Assembly: GCF_900095215.1 (NCBI RefSeq) | Contig: NZ_LT606949.1 | Span: forward strand, 1,530,940-1,594,939 | Reading direction: 5' to 3' | Source: Polynucleobacter necessarius | Lineage (GTDB): Bacteria > Pseudomonadota > Gammaproteobacteria > Burkholderiales > Burkholderiaceae | DNA: 64,000 nucleotides | Shown here: positions 20,510-29,326 of the stretch, piece after piece | How the letters are laid out: every line of letters starts with the position of its first letter | Position numbering within the stretch: the stretch's first letter is position 1 | The notes under the pieces: model-generated | Told to the model about the DNA's origin: nothing | Seen by the model: only the letters and a program-made list of their open reading frames with translations | The model's database searches: none | Translations under genes and position numbers: made by a program

Positions 20510-21082
20510 TTAGAGTTTTATTCTGGGGGAAAAATCACTAAAGAAGTTTTCATACTCTTCTTTAGTGAAAAAAGTTTTTGCATTTCCTGAACCTGCATGT
20601 GTATGCAGGATAGATATTTGATAGATCCAACTATCCCCATTAGGGGCTACGCGATGAATCCAACGAACGCGCATCAGTTGTTGTGATTTCCCATCTTTCT
20701 TTAAGGCAAGAAAATAGTCTTTAATTGGCAAGCGTTGTCGTTCGGCTGTTTTATCAAACCCATCCTCAACAACACTCTCGCCACCAGATGCCTTTGCCCT
20801 ATCAATTAAGTTGGCCTGCAATTGCGAAAGCAGCGTATTTAGTGAAGCGCTTTGACTTACTAGCAGCTGAATAGTGCTGATCGAGTAAATGTCATCATCC
20901 ATTTTTACCGCTTCACGCGTTTGCAAAAACTCTTGATCAAGATAGGGGATGCGGCGCTCTAATTTATCGGGCTTACCTGGAAATAAAGCGGTATATCTTT
21001 CTTGAGGAGATCGGACTGTGCGCCAATCTAGCCTGGGACTACAAGCAATCAAAAAAAATAGAGGCGTCAGTAAAACAACGAC
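20510..21082 (-). CDS. Putative lipoprotein of unknown function, start unclear
   Basis: The frame upstream of the TTG at 21052 reads VVVLLTPLFFLIAC, a clear lipoprotein signal with lipobox LIAC, followed by a mature part of about 178 residues without a domain I recognise (SPRLDWRTVRSPQERYTALF..). No standard start lies before this signal: the codon at 21082 is GTC, correctly spaced (8 bases) behind a GAGGGGG site, so a GTG or ATG may have mutated. The gene follows lipA by a few bases. Either the start is lost or an unusual codon is used. Confidence 0.55.
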   Translation of the reverse strand, partial: VVVLLTPLFFLIACSPRLDWRTVRSPQERYTALFPGKPDKLERRIPYLDQEFLQTREAVKMDDDIYSISTIQLLVSQSASLNTLLSQLQANLIDRAKASGGESVVEDGFDKTAERQRLPIKDYFLALKKDGKSQQLMRVRWIHRVAPNGDSWIYQISILHTHAGSGNAKTFFTKEEYENFFSDFSPRIKL

Positions 21083-21096
21083 TCTAAAGACCCCCT

Positions 21097-22107
21097 CTAA
21101 ACAACCCCAGCTCCATGTGCCTGTTGATCCGCATGATAGCTTGAGCGCACCATCGCGCCGACGGCTGCATGGGAGAAGCCCATGGCATAAGCCTTTTCTT
21201 CAAACATCTTAAATACATCTGGATGGACATAACGCGTGACAGGCAAATGATGTCCAGAAGGAGCAAGATACTGGCCGATAGTCAGCATGTCGATATTGTG
21301 CTCGCGCATATCGCGCATCACTTCCAAAATCTCTTCATCTGTTTCGCCCAAACCCACCATCAAGCCGCTCTTAGTTGGTACATGAGGAAAGCGCACTTTA
21401 AAATCTTTTAAGAGTTTTAAAGAATGCAGGTAGTCTGCACCAGGTCTGGCTTGTTTATATAAACGTGGCACTGTTTCAAGATTGTGATTCATGACATCAG
21501 GCAATCCACTAAGTGCATGCTCCGCAAAAATATCCAACGCCTTATCCAGGCGTCCACGGAAGTCCGGCACTAACATCTCGATGCGGGTATTAGGCGAAAG
21601 AGCGCGTGACTGAGAGATGCAATCCACATAATGTATAGCGCCACCATCGCGGAGATCATCGCGATCTACGCTAGTGATGACAACATAATTGAGTTTAAGC
21701 GCAGCAATAGTACGCGCTAAATTAGCCGGTTCTTTTTCATCGAGAGGATCGGGCCTACCATGCCCAACATCACAAAATGGGCAACGACGCGTGCACTTAT
21801 CACCCATGATCATGAAAGTTGCAGTGCCTTTGCCAAAGCATTCGCCGATATTAGGGCAGCTCGCTTCTTCGCAAACGGTTACCAACTCGTTCTCGCGCAA
21901 AATCTTTTTGATTTCAGAAAAACGGGAATTCTTAGAAGCAGCTTTAACTCGAATCCAATCTGGTTTTTTTAGAACCTCCTCTAGAGGAACAATTTTGATT
22001 GGAATGCGCGCGGTCTTCTCCCTGGATTTTTGCTTGCGAGATGCGTCGTAGTTGAGGTCTTGGCGCACCTCAATAGTTGTGCTGGAGTCAGGCTTATTTG
22101 TTGTCAT
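21097..22107 (-). CDS. lipA: Lipoyl synthase
   Basis: Radical-SAM enzyme inserting two sulfurs into protein-bound octanoate. 336 residues. Auxiliary cluster motif [14 protein letters not shown] (near 78), radical-SAM motif CTRRCPFC (near 105), and the C-terminal RSSY segment supplying the Ser ligand of the auxiliary cluster. Intact. Overlaps lipB by four bases, so lipB-lipA form one unit. Confidence 0.97.
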   Translation of the reverse strand: MTTNKPDSSTTIEVRQDLNYDASRKQKSREKTARIPIKIVPLEEVLKKPDWIRVKAASKNSRFSEIKKILRENELVTVCEEASCPNIGECFGKGTATFMIMGDKCTRRCPFCDVGHGRPDPLDEKEPANLARTIAALKLNYVVITSVDRDDLRDGGAIHYVDCISQSRALSPNTRIEMLVPDFRGRLDKALDIFAEHALSGLPDVMNHNLETVPRLYKQARPGADYLHSLKLLKDFKVRFPHVPTKSGLMVGLGETDEEILEVMRDMREHNIDMLTIGQYLAPSGHHLPVTRYVHPDVFKMFEEKAYAMGFSHAAVGAMVRSSYHADQQAHGAGVV

Positions 22108-22748
22108 GATGGGATCAGTTGCTTCTGTAAATGCTGCACAAGCCTTTGGCTAATAGTGTCTATATTGTCCTTGATCCCAAGGGTTTGCATATCAACCGTC
22201 TTTAAACCCTGATAGCCACAGGGGTGGATGCGCTTGAAAGCCTCCAAATCCGTTGCTACATTTAAGGCAAGACCATGGTAGGAGCAGCTTTTGGAGACCT
22301 TCAGGCCTAATGCGGCAATCTTGGCGCCAATCCACTCCGAGGGCACTCCAGATTGCTCAGAGACATAAATTCCAGTGGCGCCAGGATGTCTTTCTGCCTG
22401 AATTCCAAAATCTGCCAGCGCATCTATCACCGCCTGCTCAATCCGTGAAACCAATTCTTTGACGAAAATTCCGAGACGTCGAAGATCCAGTAGTAGGTAG
22501 ACCACAATTTGGCCGGGACCGTGATAAGTGATCTCACCACCCCGATCAACCTGAACCAGGGGAATATGATTGCTTGGTGAGTGAAGATTGCCCGCGTCCC
22601 CAGCCAAACCCAAAGTGAACACCGGAGGATGCTCTAAGACCCAAATCTCATCGGGCGTTTCGTTTGTGCGCTCTTTAGTAAATGCTTGCATCGCCTCATA
22701 CGTAGACGCGTATTCCGCCAATCCCAGTTGTTTTACTAGAGCCGACAT
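22104..22748 (-). CDS. lipB: Octanoyltransferase
   Basis: Transfers octanoate from ACP to lipoyl domains before LipA acts. 214 residues with [21 protein letters not shown] (quoted as separate parts: [10 protein letters not shown], then the hydrophobic strand), catalytic Lys in [12 protein letters not shown] and Cys in [11 protein letters not shown]. Intact; 16 bases after the ybeD-like gene. Confidence 0.96.
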   Translation of the reverse strand: MSALVKQLGLAEYASTYEAMQAFTKERTNETPDEIWVLEHPPVFTLGLAGDAGNLHSPSNHIPLVQVDRGGEITYHGPGQIVVYLLLDLRRLGIFVKELVSRIEQAVIDALADFGIQAERHPGATGIYVSEQSGVPSEWIGAKIAALGLKVSKSCSYHGLALNVATDLEAFKRIHPCGYQGLKTVDMQTLGIKDNIDTISQRLVQHLQKQLIPS

Positions 22749-22764
22749 TAGTTAAATTGGTTGA

Positions 22765-23031
22765 TTACAGAACAACACTAACCAACGGATGCGTATATAA
22801 AGTTCTATAGAGCTCATCTAACTGCTCACGACTAGTGGCGGTAATTGGCAAGGTGATACCCAGATAGTTGCCGTCTTTAGAGGGCCGTTGCTCAACCTTA
22901 CTTTCATCGAATGTTGGATCGAATTGCTTGGCGATATGAATAATCGCAGGCAAATATTCTGGGTTTGTTTTACCCATTACCTTGATTGGAAATAAAGAGG
23001 GATATTCGATTAAAGATTTTTCTTCAGTCAT
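22765..23031 (-). CDS. YbeD-like protein (DUF493)
   Basis: 88 residues with the DUF493 pattern: LIEYPSLFPIKVMG, YLGITLPITATSREQLDELY and a final LVSVVL strand. A small ACT-like alpha/beta fold found directly before lipB in many proteobacteria; function unknown, possibly regulatory in lipoate metabolism. Confidence 0.9.
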   Translation of the reverse strand: MTEEKSLIEYPSLFPIKVMGKTNPEYLPAIIHIAKQFDPTFDESKVEQRPSKDGNYLGITLPITATSREQLDELYRTLYTHPLVSVVL

Positions 23032-23052
23032 GGCTTTACTTTCTATATTTAA

Positions 23053-23766
23053 TTATTTGCGGTGATCTGGCATGCCCAACCAAGCGCCGGTAATAATGTT
23101 ACGAATGCAATGTAAGCGACGATGGAAGAAATGATCGGCACCAGAAACCACCTGTACTGTGCGCTCTTGTGGGCGCGCCCAGTCTAGAACGTCAATCAGT
23201 GGAATGGTTTCATCCAATTCACCATGAATCAAAATCGTATCCGCGGGAACTTGAGCCAACGTCCATTTACCAGCGGCGCTACCTACCATCACAAGACGCT
23301 CAGCTGGGCGCCCCAGATCCGCAAGCCTTTGCACTACATGGCTGCCAACAAAACTTCCAAAAGAGAATCCTGAAACAACCAATGGCAAAGTATTTGCGTT
23401 GGCCACCCACGGCTGACTTGCAGTCGCTTCGCATTGACTCCAGCTAGATGGCGTACGCATCCAATCAGTCACATGAAGTAAATCTTCTAGCTCACCAACA
23501 CCATCATCATGCACTCCCGCAGTTCCACCTACGCCGCGGAAGTTTGGACGTACGCTAACGTAACCGAGCTGGTTGAAGGCGCGTGCCATTGTTTGGGCCA
23601 CCTTGTTATCCATTGTTCCGCCCATCAAAGGATGTGGGTGAGCAACCAGAGCCAAACCACGTACTGCGAATAAAGGCTCGTTTTTTAATTCATCCGGAAG
23701 ATCAATAGACATTTCCATTGAGCCAACAATGCCTTGAATATGAATTACTTTTGTGCGGCTATTCAT
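23053..23766 (-). CDS. Alpha/beta hydrolase
   Basis: 237 residues of a serine-hydrolase family that is common in this gene context. Motifs: VAHPHPLMGGTMDNKVA (oxyanion region), nucleophile Ser in GFSFGSFVG (near 133), acid region HGELDETIPL and the late His in VSGADHFFHRRL. Substrate unknown. Intact. Confidence 0.85.
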   Translation of the reverse strand: MNSRTKVIHIQGIVGSMEMSIDLPDELKNEPLFAVRGLALVAHPHPLMGGTMDNKVAQTMARAFNQLGYVSVRPNFRGVGGTAGVHDDGVGELEDLLHVTDWMRTPSSWSQCEATASQPWVANANTLPLVVSGFSFGSFVGSHVVQRLADLGRPAERLVMVGSAAGKWTLAQVPADTILIHGELDETIPLIDVLDWARPQERTVQVVSGADHFFHRRLHCIRNIITGAWLGMPDHRK

Positions 23767-23792
23767 AAAACACTTTCAATTATTTGAAATCA

Positions 23793-24101
23793 CTAAGTCA
23801 ATTGCAAGCGCTCAACTACGCGTCCTGCGATTCAATGGGATTGGATAATTTCCTAAACATCTTCAACGTCAACCAAGGTATACCAAATACCCTCTGGGTA
23901 GATCACCATTACAGGGCCATCAGCACATCTATCTACACAGCCAGCCTTATGCACGCAGATCTTTCCCGGGCCTGCAAGACCAAGCTCTTTCACTCTTTTT
24001 TTGCATAATCAAATAGAGCAAAGGCGTTGTGCTGAGCACAACAATCTTCACCGTTACTACGCTGGTTTAAACAAAAAAAATAAATGGTGTGACAAACTCA
24101 T
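23793..24101 (-). pseudogene. (2Fe-2S) ferredoxin-domain protein, multiply broken
   Basis: Not a single open frame, but joining frames gives a clear thioredoxin-like 2Fe-2S ferredoxin: start MSLSHHLF, then FFCLNQRSNGEDCCAQHN, AFALFDYAKK, VKELGLAGPGKICVHKAG, CVDRCADGPVMVIYPEGIWY. All cluster Cys are visible. Lesions: an extra base in the T8 run (24073-24080), a missing base in the A7 run (23996-24002), a TAG (23853-23855) and a TGA (23832-23834). In relatives this gene sits between the hydrolase and vanZ. Confidence 0.8.
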
Positions 24102-24117
24102 AGAAAAATTATATTCA

Positions 24118-25200
24118 TCAATGTTTGGATTTAAGTTCTGTGGCACTGCGAAGCATCCAAATTAGCGCCAGAGGTAGCCATACTACCGAAACCCACTGCA
24201 TGAGTTCATTAAAGTGCAATAAACGCCCTTGATGTCAGTGCCTAAGGGTCAAAATGAAATAGGGGTTATCAGGCAAAACATTCACCGCTATGGTGATACC
24301 AAGCAAGCAAACCATGGTCATCCAAAAGCGATTGCTTTGCTTTAACTGTAGAGCCCATCTCAATAAAACACTTCCCAACACCATGCTCCAGAGAGCGCCC
24401 GTAGTGAGCCAGATCAAGCTGAACTCAGCGCCAAACTGAAGCGCCGTAAACCATATCTTAATTAGCACGGTCAAAGCTAAAAGTCCGTTGAGGATGCGCC
24501 ACTGAGTAGCCTTTGCGCGTAGCCCCCAAGAAAGTAGCAATGCAACTCCGAGCCAACAGAGTGAGGTGATCACCATCTCTTGAGCTACGTGATTGATTAC
24601 CAAAGTACCCCAATCAACTGAGCCAAAAATGGCATGTCCCCATGCGCCCGTTCCCAGCCATGAGCTTTGCGGATAAATTTGCGACCACGGGAATAACAGA
24701 AATAAAGCGCACGCCGCCCAATCCAAGCCAAACCACTGATCAAATCGACGACGCATAGCACTTCCAGAAAGCCACTGCGGTCCCGGAGGAATGGCCAATA
24801 AACCACCGAATAAATTAGCCCACCAATCCATCTGACTCGGTATGCGAGTCGGCAGCCAAGACTGTAGCGTTTCTACGCCCAACGCTAGAGCTGCGCTCAG
24901 CCCAAGGGCAATCCCTAAAGCTACAAAGTTACGCCAGCGCGGATAGGCGGCAAACATCACCAAAAACCCAAAAGGGATATAAGCCAGAATATTGACTGCT
25001 ACATCAAATAAAGTAATAAAACGAGGTAACGGGGCATCCAACCAGGCCCAAGCGGATATTCCATTCTGGAAATCAAACTCAAAGGGGTTGAGGCTCACGT
25101 AGAGGATCAAGAGCGCGTAACTGAGACTAATAGCCCTAGCCAATGGCATAGCTTGCAGCGGCCATACCAATTTCCGGGGTCGTTGCTCTTTTTGATCCAC
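24118..25200 (-). pseudogene. VanZ family membrane protein, truncated by a late stop
   Basis: Polytopic membrane protein with a VanZ domain (SLNPFEFDF, DVAVNILAYIPFGFLV, VETLQSWLPTRIPSQMDWWANLFGG). It starts at a GTG at 25200. The frame stops at TGA 24235-24237 after 321 residues, but the same frame continues for 38 coding-like codons (QGRLLHFNELMQWVSVVWLP, then a final helix) to a stop at 24118. A TGG to TGA change would explain it. The loss is one C-terminal helix, so some function may remain. Role of VanZ-like proteins here is unknown. Confidence 0.75.
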
Positions 25201-25237
25201 CCCACAATTCTAGGTCAGACCTTTCTACAATGACGGA

Positions 25238-26023
25238 ATGACTGCAAATTGCATACTTGAGCGCGTTATTGAGACCAGATCAACCAATGATGATCTTTTA
25301 GAACGCTGGCGCGCTGGCCAGTTAATTGACCCCGTGGCTCGTATTGCCCATAAGCAAACAGTCGGCAAGGGGCGTGCGGGTCGGTCGTGGTTAGCCAATT
25401 CAGAGGATTCACTGTGCTTTTCTTTAGCCTTCCCCTTTAAAAGAACTCCTGCCGAACTTAGCGGCTTGAGTCTACTGGTTGGTCTGGCAGTAATCTCGGG
25501 CATTGCCCAAGCCTGCAATCTCAGCGAATCACAACTGCATCAGGCAGGCCTACGTCTAAAGTGGCCAAATGATTTATTGCTTAATAACAGCAAACTCGCC
25601 GGCATCCTCATTGAGGGCGGCCAAGCAAAAACAGGCGATACAACCTGGATGATTATTGGTGTTGGCATCAACTTAAGTAACGCAGAATTTATTGCAGCAA
25701 ATCTGGGCAGCGGACTCAAGGCCATCTCACTTGATCAGATTACAAAAACACTACCTGATACAGAATACCTCTGGCTTAAATTAATTTCCTCACTCGAAAA
25801 ACATCTTGCGGAATTTGATCTCTATGGATTTCAATCCTGCAGAGAACGCTGGATGACATGGGATGCCTATCGGGATCAAAGTGTATGCATTTCAGGCGCC
25901 GGCAAAAACTCCACCTATGGAATCGCAAAAGGCGTTGATGAATCCGGGGCGTTACTATTGCAACAAGAAAACAAAACGATTGCCATTCATGCGGGTCATG
26001 TTTCATTGCGGATTCAATCATGA
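25238..26023 (+). CDS. birA: Biotin--[acetyl-CoA-carboxylase] ligase
   Basis: Attaches biotin to the BCCP subunit of acetyl-CoA carboxylase. 261 residues with the biotinyl-AMP loop GKGRAGRSW (near 47), KWPNDLLLNNSKLAGILIE (near 107) and the C-terminal domain. The N-terminal DNA-binding domain of E. coli BirA is absent, so it cannot act as a repressor. Stop overlaps the coaX start (ATGA). Confidence 0.93.
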   Translation: MTANCILERVIETRSTNDDLLERWRAGQLIDPVARIAHKQTVGKGRAGRSWLANSEDSLCFSLAFPFKRTPAELSGLSLLVGLAVISGIAQACNLSESQLHQAGLRLKWPNDLLLNNSKLAGILIEGGQAKTGDTTWMIIGVGINLSNAEFIAANLGSGLKAISLDQITKTLPDTEYLWLKLISSLEKHLAEFDLYGFQSCRERWMTWDAYRDQSVCISGAGKNSTYGIAKGVDESGALLLQQENKTIAIHAGHVSLRIQS

Positions 26024-26829
26024 GCCTTTATTTATTCTTTGATGTTGGCAATACCCGTCTCAAGTGGGCGGCCGTGGAGTCCACTGAAAAGCCAAACGTC
26101 CAACAAAAAAAATTGTGGGCTTACTCTGGATCTGTCAGCAGCAAATCTTTGCAATCGACAGAGCATCCCGCTGAACTTGCAGACTATATTTCCAAGACAC
26201 TACCCAAGCCAGACGCTATAGGCTTTAGTTGTGTTGCAGGTGAAGACGCAATCGTCAATCTCAAATCACTATTTCCGCAATGGAGCGATTTGAAGTGGCG
26301 GGAATTAAAAGGTGATAGCGCTTACCCAGGAATGCGTAGCCTTTATCAAGACTCCAGCAAACTGGGTGCCGACCGCTGGGCCGCGCTCATTGGGGCTCGA
26401 GCCTTATCCAGCTATAACACTTTGGTTGTAAATGCAGGCACCGCCACCACCATTGATTTGCTGGGCTCCAACGGCCTTCATTACGGCGGCTGGATCTTGC
26501 CTGGCCTAAGCCTAATGCAAGAAAGCTTACAGAGTAAAACGGCTCAACTCCCTTTAGCGGTTCGCGAAGAAACCAGACAAGAATTTGGCATCAACACGAA
26601 TGAAGCGATTATCGGCGGATGCGATGCAGCGCAGATCGGCGCCATTCACTACGCACTACTGCAAGCTAAAAAAATGAATTGCCCAGTTGAAAGAATTTGG
26701 CTTGATGGTGGCAACGCCAAAATTCTGTTGGATCAAATTAAAAAATCGGATTTACAAAACTGGTCTATTGAGCAAACGAATAGCTTAGTGCTGCGCGGAG
26801 TCTGGGCTTGGCTGCTTGCAATCCTTTAA
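26020..26829 (+). CDS. coaX: Type III pantothenate kinase
   Basis: First step of CoA synthesis, phosphorylating pantothenate. 269 residues with phosphate-binding loop FDVGNTRLKWA (near 6), GADRWAALIGA (near 118), and NAGTATTIDLL. Overlaps birA by four bases; convergent with rfaE2, sharing the last four bases. Confidence 0.94.
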   Translation: MSLYLFFDVGNTRLKWAAVESTEKPNVQQKKLWAYSGSVSSKSLQSTEHPAELADYISKTLPKPDAIGFSCVAGEDAIVNLKSLFPQWSDLKWRELKGDSAYPGMRSLYQDSSKLGADRWAALIGARALSSYNTLVVNAGTATTIDLLGSNGLHYGGWILPGLSLMQESLQSKTAQLPLAVREETRQEFGINTNEAIIGGCDAAQIGAIHYALLQAKKMNCPVERIWLDGGNAKILLDQIKKSDLQNWSIEQTNSLVLRGVWAWLLAIL

Positions 26830-27314
26830 GAGCGGATCTTACCTAAAAGGCTTGTGGTTGAGCGCTCATATAGAAATGGGATAGCGATTGCTTTGCCGCC
26901 CCAACTTTTGACTAGGCGGGTTTCTGCCAAGGCATCAATCTCATAATCTCCGCCCTTGACATAAATATGTGGGCGAATTTTTTCAATTAGATTTACTGGT
27001 GTTTGCTCAGCAAACAACACGGCCATATCAACGCTCTCCAACGCTGCTAATAGGGCCTGACGATCTGCTTCAGAGTTAATCGGCCTGTCATCGCCTTTAC
27101 CCAACATCTTGACTGAGGCATCTGAATTCACGCCCACAACCAAGCTGGCCCCCAAGGCACGTGCCTGCGCTAAATAACTAGCGTGACCGCGATGCAAAAT
27201 ATCAAAGACGCCATTCGTAAACACTAATGGCCTAGGGAGATTCGCCAAACGAGTTGCAAGCTGATCTGGCTGGCAAACTTTGGCTTCGAAAGAGGGTGGT
27301 GACAACTGACTCAT
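26826..27314 (-). CDS. rfaE2: D-glycero-beta-D-manno-heptose 1-phosphate adenylyltransferase
   Basis: Makes ADP-heptose for the LPS inner core. 162 residues, only the nucleotidyltransferase part of HldE: TNGVFDILHRGHASYL (HxGH motif, near 32) and the late YERSTTSLLGKI signature. The kinase part is encoded elsewhere in related species. Intact, so LPS core synthesis may persist although htrB is broken here. Confidence 0.93.
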   Translation of the reverse strand: MSQLSPPSFEAKVCQPDQLATRLANLPRPLVFTNGVFDILHRGHASYLAQARALGASLVVGVNSDASVKMLGKGDDRPINSEADRQALLAALESVDMAVLFAEQTPVNLIEKIRPHIYVKGGDYEIDALAETRLVKSWGGKAIAIPFLYERSTTSLLGKIRS

Positions 27315-27406
27315 GAATCAATATTAATGGCAATTATCTCATGCCAGCAATATTAGCCAGAATGTCTTAGACTTGGCCCCTATCCAATGAAATTTAAAGG
27401 CGCAAT

Positions 27407-27973
27407 ATGTACCGCTATCTATTGAACTGCCTATTTGGCTTATTCGCCCTCTTCTATGGACTCTAGATTGCCAATGCAACCAGCTGCGGTCCACTGCTAT
27501 CGCATGCCTTTCCGCGCCTGCAGGATGAGGCACCACAAAATCTCTGCCAATATCAAGGCAAAGTCATTCTGGTGGTTAATACGGCAAGCTTCTGCGGGTT
27601 TACAAGTCAATACGAAGGTCTTGAAAAAATTTACGCCAAATATCAAGATCAAGGTTTTGTAGTTCTAGGTTTTCCATCCAATGATTTTGGACAACAGGAG
27701 CCAGGCAGCAATAAAGAGATTGCAGATTTTTGCAAAAACACTTACGACGTCAAATTTCCGATGTTTGCTAAAAGCACAGTCTCCGGCAACAATCCAAATG
27801 CCTTATTCAAGATGCTGATTGCCAAGACAGGCACAACGCCAAAATGGCATTTTTATAAGTACTTGCTAGACCGCAATGGCAATGTTGTTGACTCTTATGG
27901 AAGCATGACTAAACCAACTAGCAGCAGCATTACCAATCCAATCGAAAAACTGTTGGGAGAAAAGGTTCAGTAA
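27407..27973 (+). pseudogene. Glutathione peroxidase, stop codon in the signal peptide
   Basis: Cys-type glutathione peroxidase: NTASFCGFTSQYEGL with peroxidatic Cys, GFPSNDFGQQEPGS, and KWHFYKYLLDRNG. The start at 27407 (MYRYLLNCLFGLFALFYGL) forms a signal sequence but codon 20 is TAG (27464-27466); the same frame then reads IANATSCGPLLSHAFPRL and on to the domain. An exported antioxidant enzyme has thus been lost unless translation restarts at the GTG at 27572, which would remove the first strands. Confidence 0.85.
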
Positions 27974-28020
27974 TTCAAATGGATTACCATCCATTGCCAC
28001 ACCAGGAAATAACTTAGAGC

Positions 28021-28668
28021 TTACTGCTTGTATTTATTCTTGCGAATTTTCTCTTCCAAGTACTCCATCACTGCGATTGCTTTCGCCTTAGAACCGGCTA
28101 TAGAGTGTGAGGTTACATATTTACCTTGCATCACAATAGTAGGCACGCCATCAATTCGATAGGCTTCAGCCAGCTGTTTAGCGGCCCGCGCTGTCGAAAT
28201 CACCGCAAAGGAACGATACGTCGCTAAGAAAGTGTTGCGATCTATTCCTTGTGAAGCAACCCAATCCGCAATCTCTGACTCCGTTAAAAGACGCTTGTTT
28301 TCCTTATGCGTGGCATACATGACTTTTTCATTAAGAGCATCGCCTTTGCCCATGGCTTCAAGGGCATAAAACAATTGGCTGTGCGGCATCAAATCATCAC
28401 GGAAAGCAACCGGAACTCTTTTAAAGACAACATCTTTAGGTTGGTGTTTTACCCAGCTACTAAGCTCAGGCTCAAAGTCGTAACAGTGAGGGCAGCCATA
28501 CCAAAAGAATTCGATCACCTCTACCTTGCCTTTAGTTTCTACCGGCTGCGCCACGGGCAATATACGATAGTCAAAGCCTTCTTGAATTTTTTGACCTTGC
28601 GCACTGGCAAAGCCACTTAAAGAAAGGAGTGCGAATAATGTAATTACACGTCTGCTACATGAAATCAT
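28021..28668 (-). CDS. dsbA: Thiol:disulfide interchange protein DsbA
   Basis: Periplasmic oxidant that forms disulfides. 215 residues: signal peptide ending in GFASAQG, active site FWYGCPHCYDFEP (near 57), helical insert, and cis-Pro region IDGVPTIVMQGKY. Intact; overlaps the SPOR gene by four bases. Confidence 0.94.
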   Translation of the reverse strand: MISCSRRVITLFALLSLSGFASAQGQKIQEGFDYRILPVAQPVETKGKVEVIEFFWYGCPHCYDFEPELSSWVKHQPKDVVFKRVPVAFRDDLMPHSQLFYALEAMGKGDALNEKVMYATHKENKRLLTESEIADWVASQGIDRNTFLATYRSFAVISTARAAKQLAEAYRIDGVPTIVMQGKYVTSHSIAGSKAKAIAVMEYLEEKIRKNKYKQ

Positions 28669-29291
28669 GATTTACTAGATTTAATTAAAGTTGGTTTAAT
28701 GCCAATGCCATTTAATTTGTCACGAACTGAGTTACTCTCTTCAACACTGTTGTAAGGGCCTACACGTACGCGCCACAGCGTATTGCCATCACTTGTCACG
28801 TCACTCAACTGGGCTTGAATGCCCTGTATCGCCAAATTTGCTTTTTGCGCATCTGCGTCTGCACGCTTTGTAAATGCGCCTACCTGCAAGAAATAAATAG
28901 CGTCTGATTTAGCAGTCGAAGTGGAGGAGGCATCTACAGGTTTGTCGGCGGACTTTTTGCCATTAACCAAATCGGCAATCGGATCTGCTGAAGCAGGGGC
29001 TGGTGACTTGCCCTGAAGCGGCTTATTTAAATCCACCGGCTCAGCAGGTGTCGCTGTTTCGCCCTCAGCAGGCGCAGCAGAAGGCTTAATAGTCAAAGGT
29101 AGGCTTGGGGCGCGCATGCCGGGCCGCTCTTGAGGCGTATTTTTGGAAAGATAAAAAGCGATAACAAACGCAATTCCAAGACCAACACCTAAACCCAAAA
29201 TAAAGCCTAAGATAGTGCCGCCATATTGGGCATCTCTAGCATCAACCCGATGTTGAACGAAGCCAGTTTGCTGATTCGGTGTTTTCATCAT
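28665..29291 (-). CDS. SPOR domain membrane protein
   Basis: 208 residues: a short cytoplasmic part, one membrane helix (about 25-47, GTILGFILGLGVGLGIAFV), a Pro/Ala/Ser-rich periplasmic linker, and a C-terminal SPOR domain (about 130-205, IYFLQVGAFTKRADADAQKA...LWRVRVGPY). SPOR domains bind denuded glycan strands at division sites. It is FtsN-like in architecture, and follows argS as in relatives. Confidence 0.85.
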   Translation of the reverse strand: MMKTPNQQTGFVQHRVDARDAQYGGTILGFILGLGVGLGIAFVIAFYLSKNTPQERPGMRAPSLPLTIKPSAAPAEGETATPAEPVDLNKPLQGKSPAPASADPIADLVNGKKSADKPVDASSTSTAKSDAIYFLQVGAFTKRADADAQKANLAIQGIQAQLSDVTSDGNTLWRVRVGPYNSVEESNSVRDKLNGIGIKPTLIKSSKS

Positions 29292-29326
29292 TTCCTCATC
29301 TTACATCTTCACTTCGCACATTGCCA

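Noticed and set aside
23784..24008. Plus-strand 74-residue open frame after the hydrolase
   Set aside because: It is the shadow of the minus-strand ferredoxin pseudogene; no homology of its own.
27978..27995. AATGGAT/ATCCATT hairpin between gpx and dsbA
   Set aside because: Could be a weak terminator, but stem is AT-rich and there is no T-run on either side.
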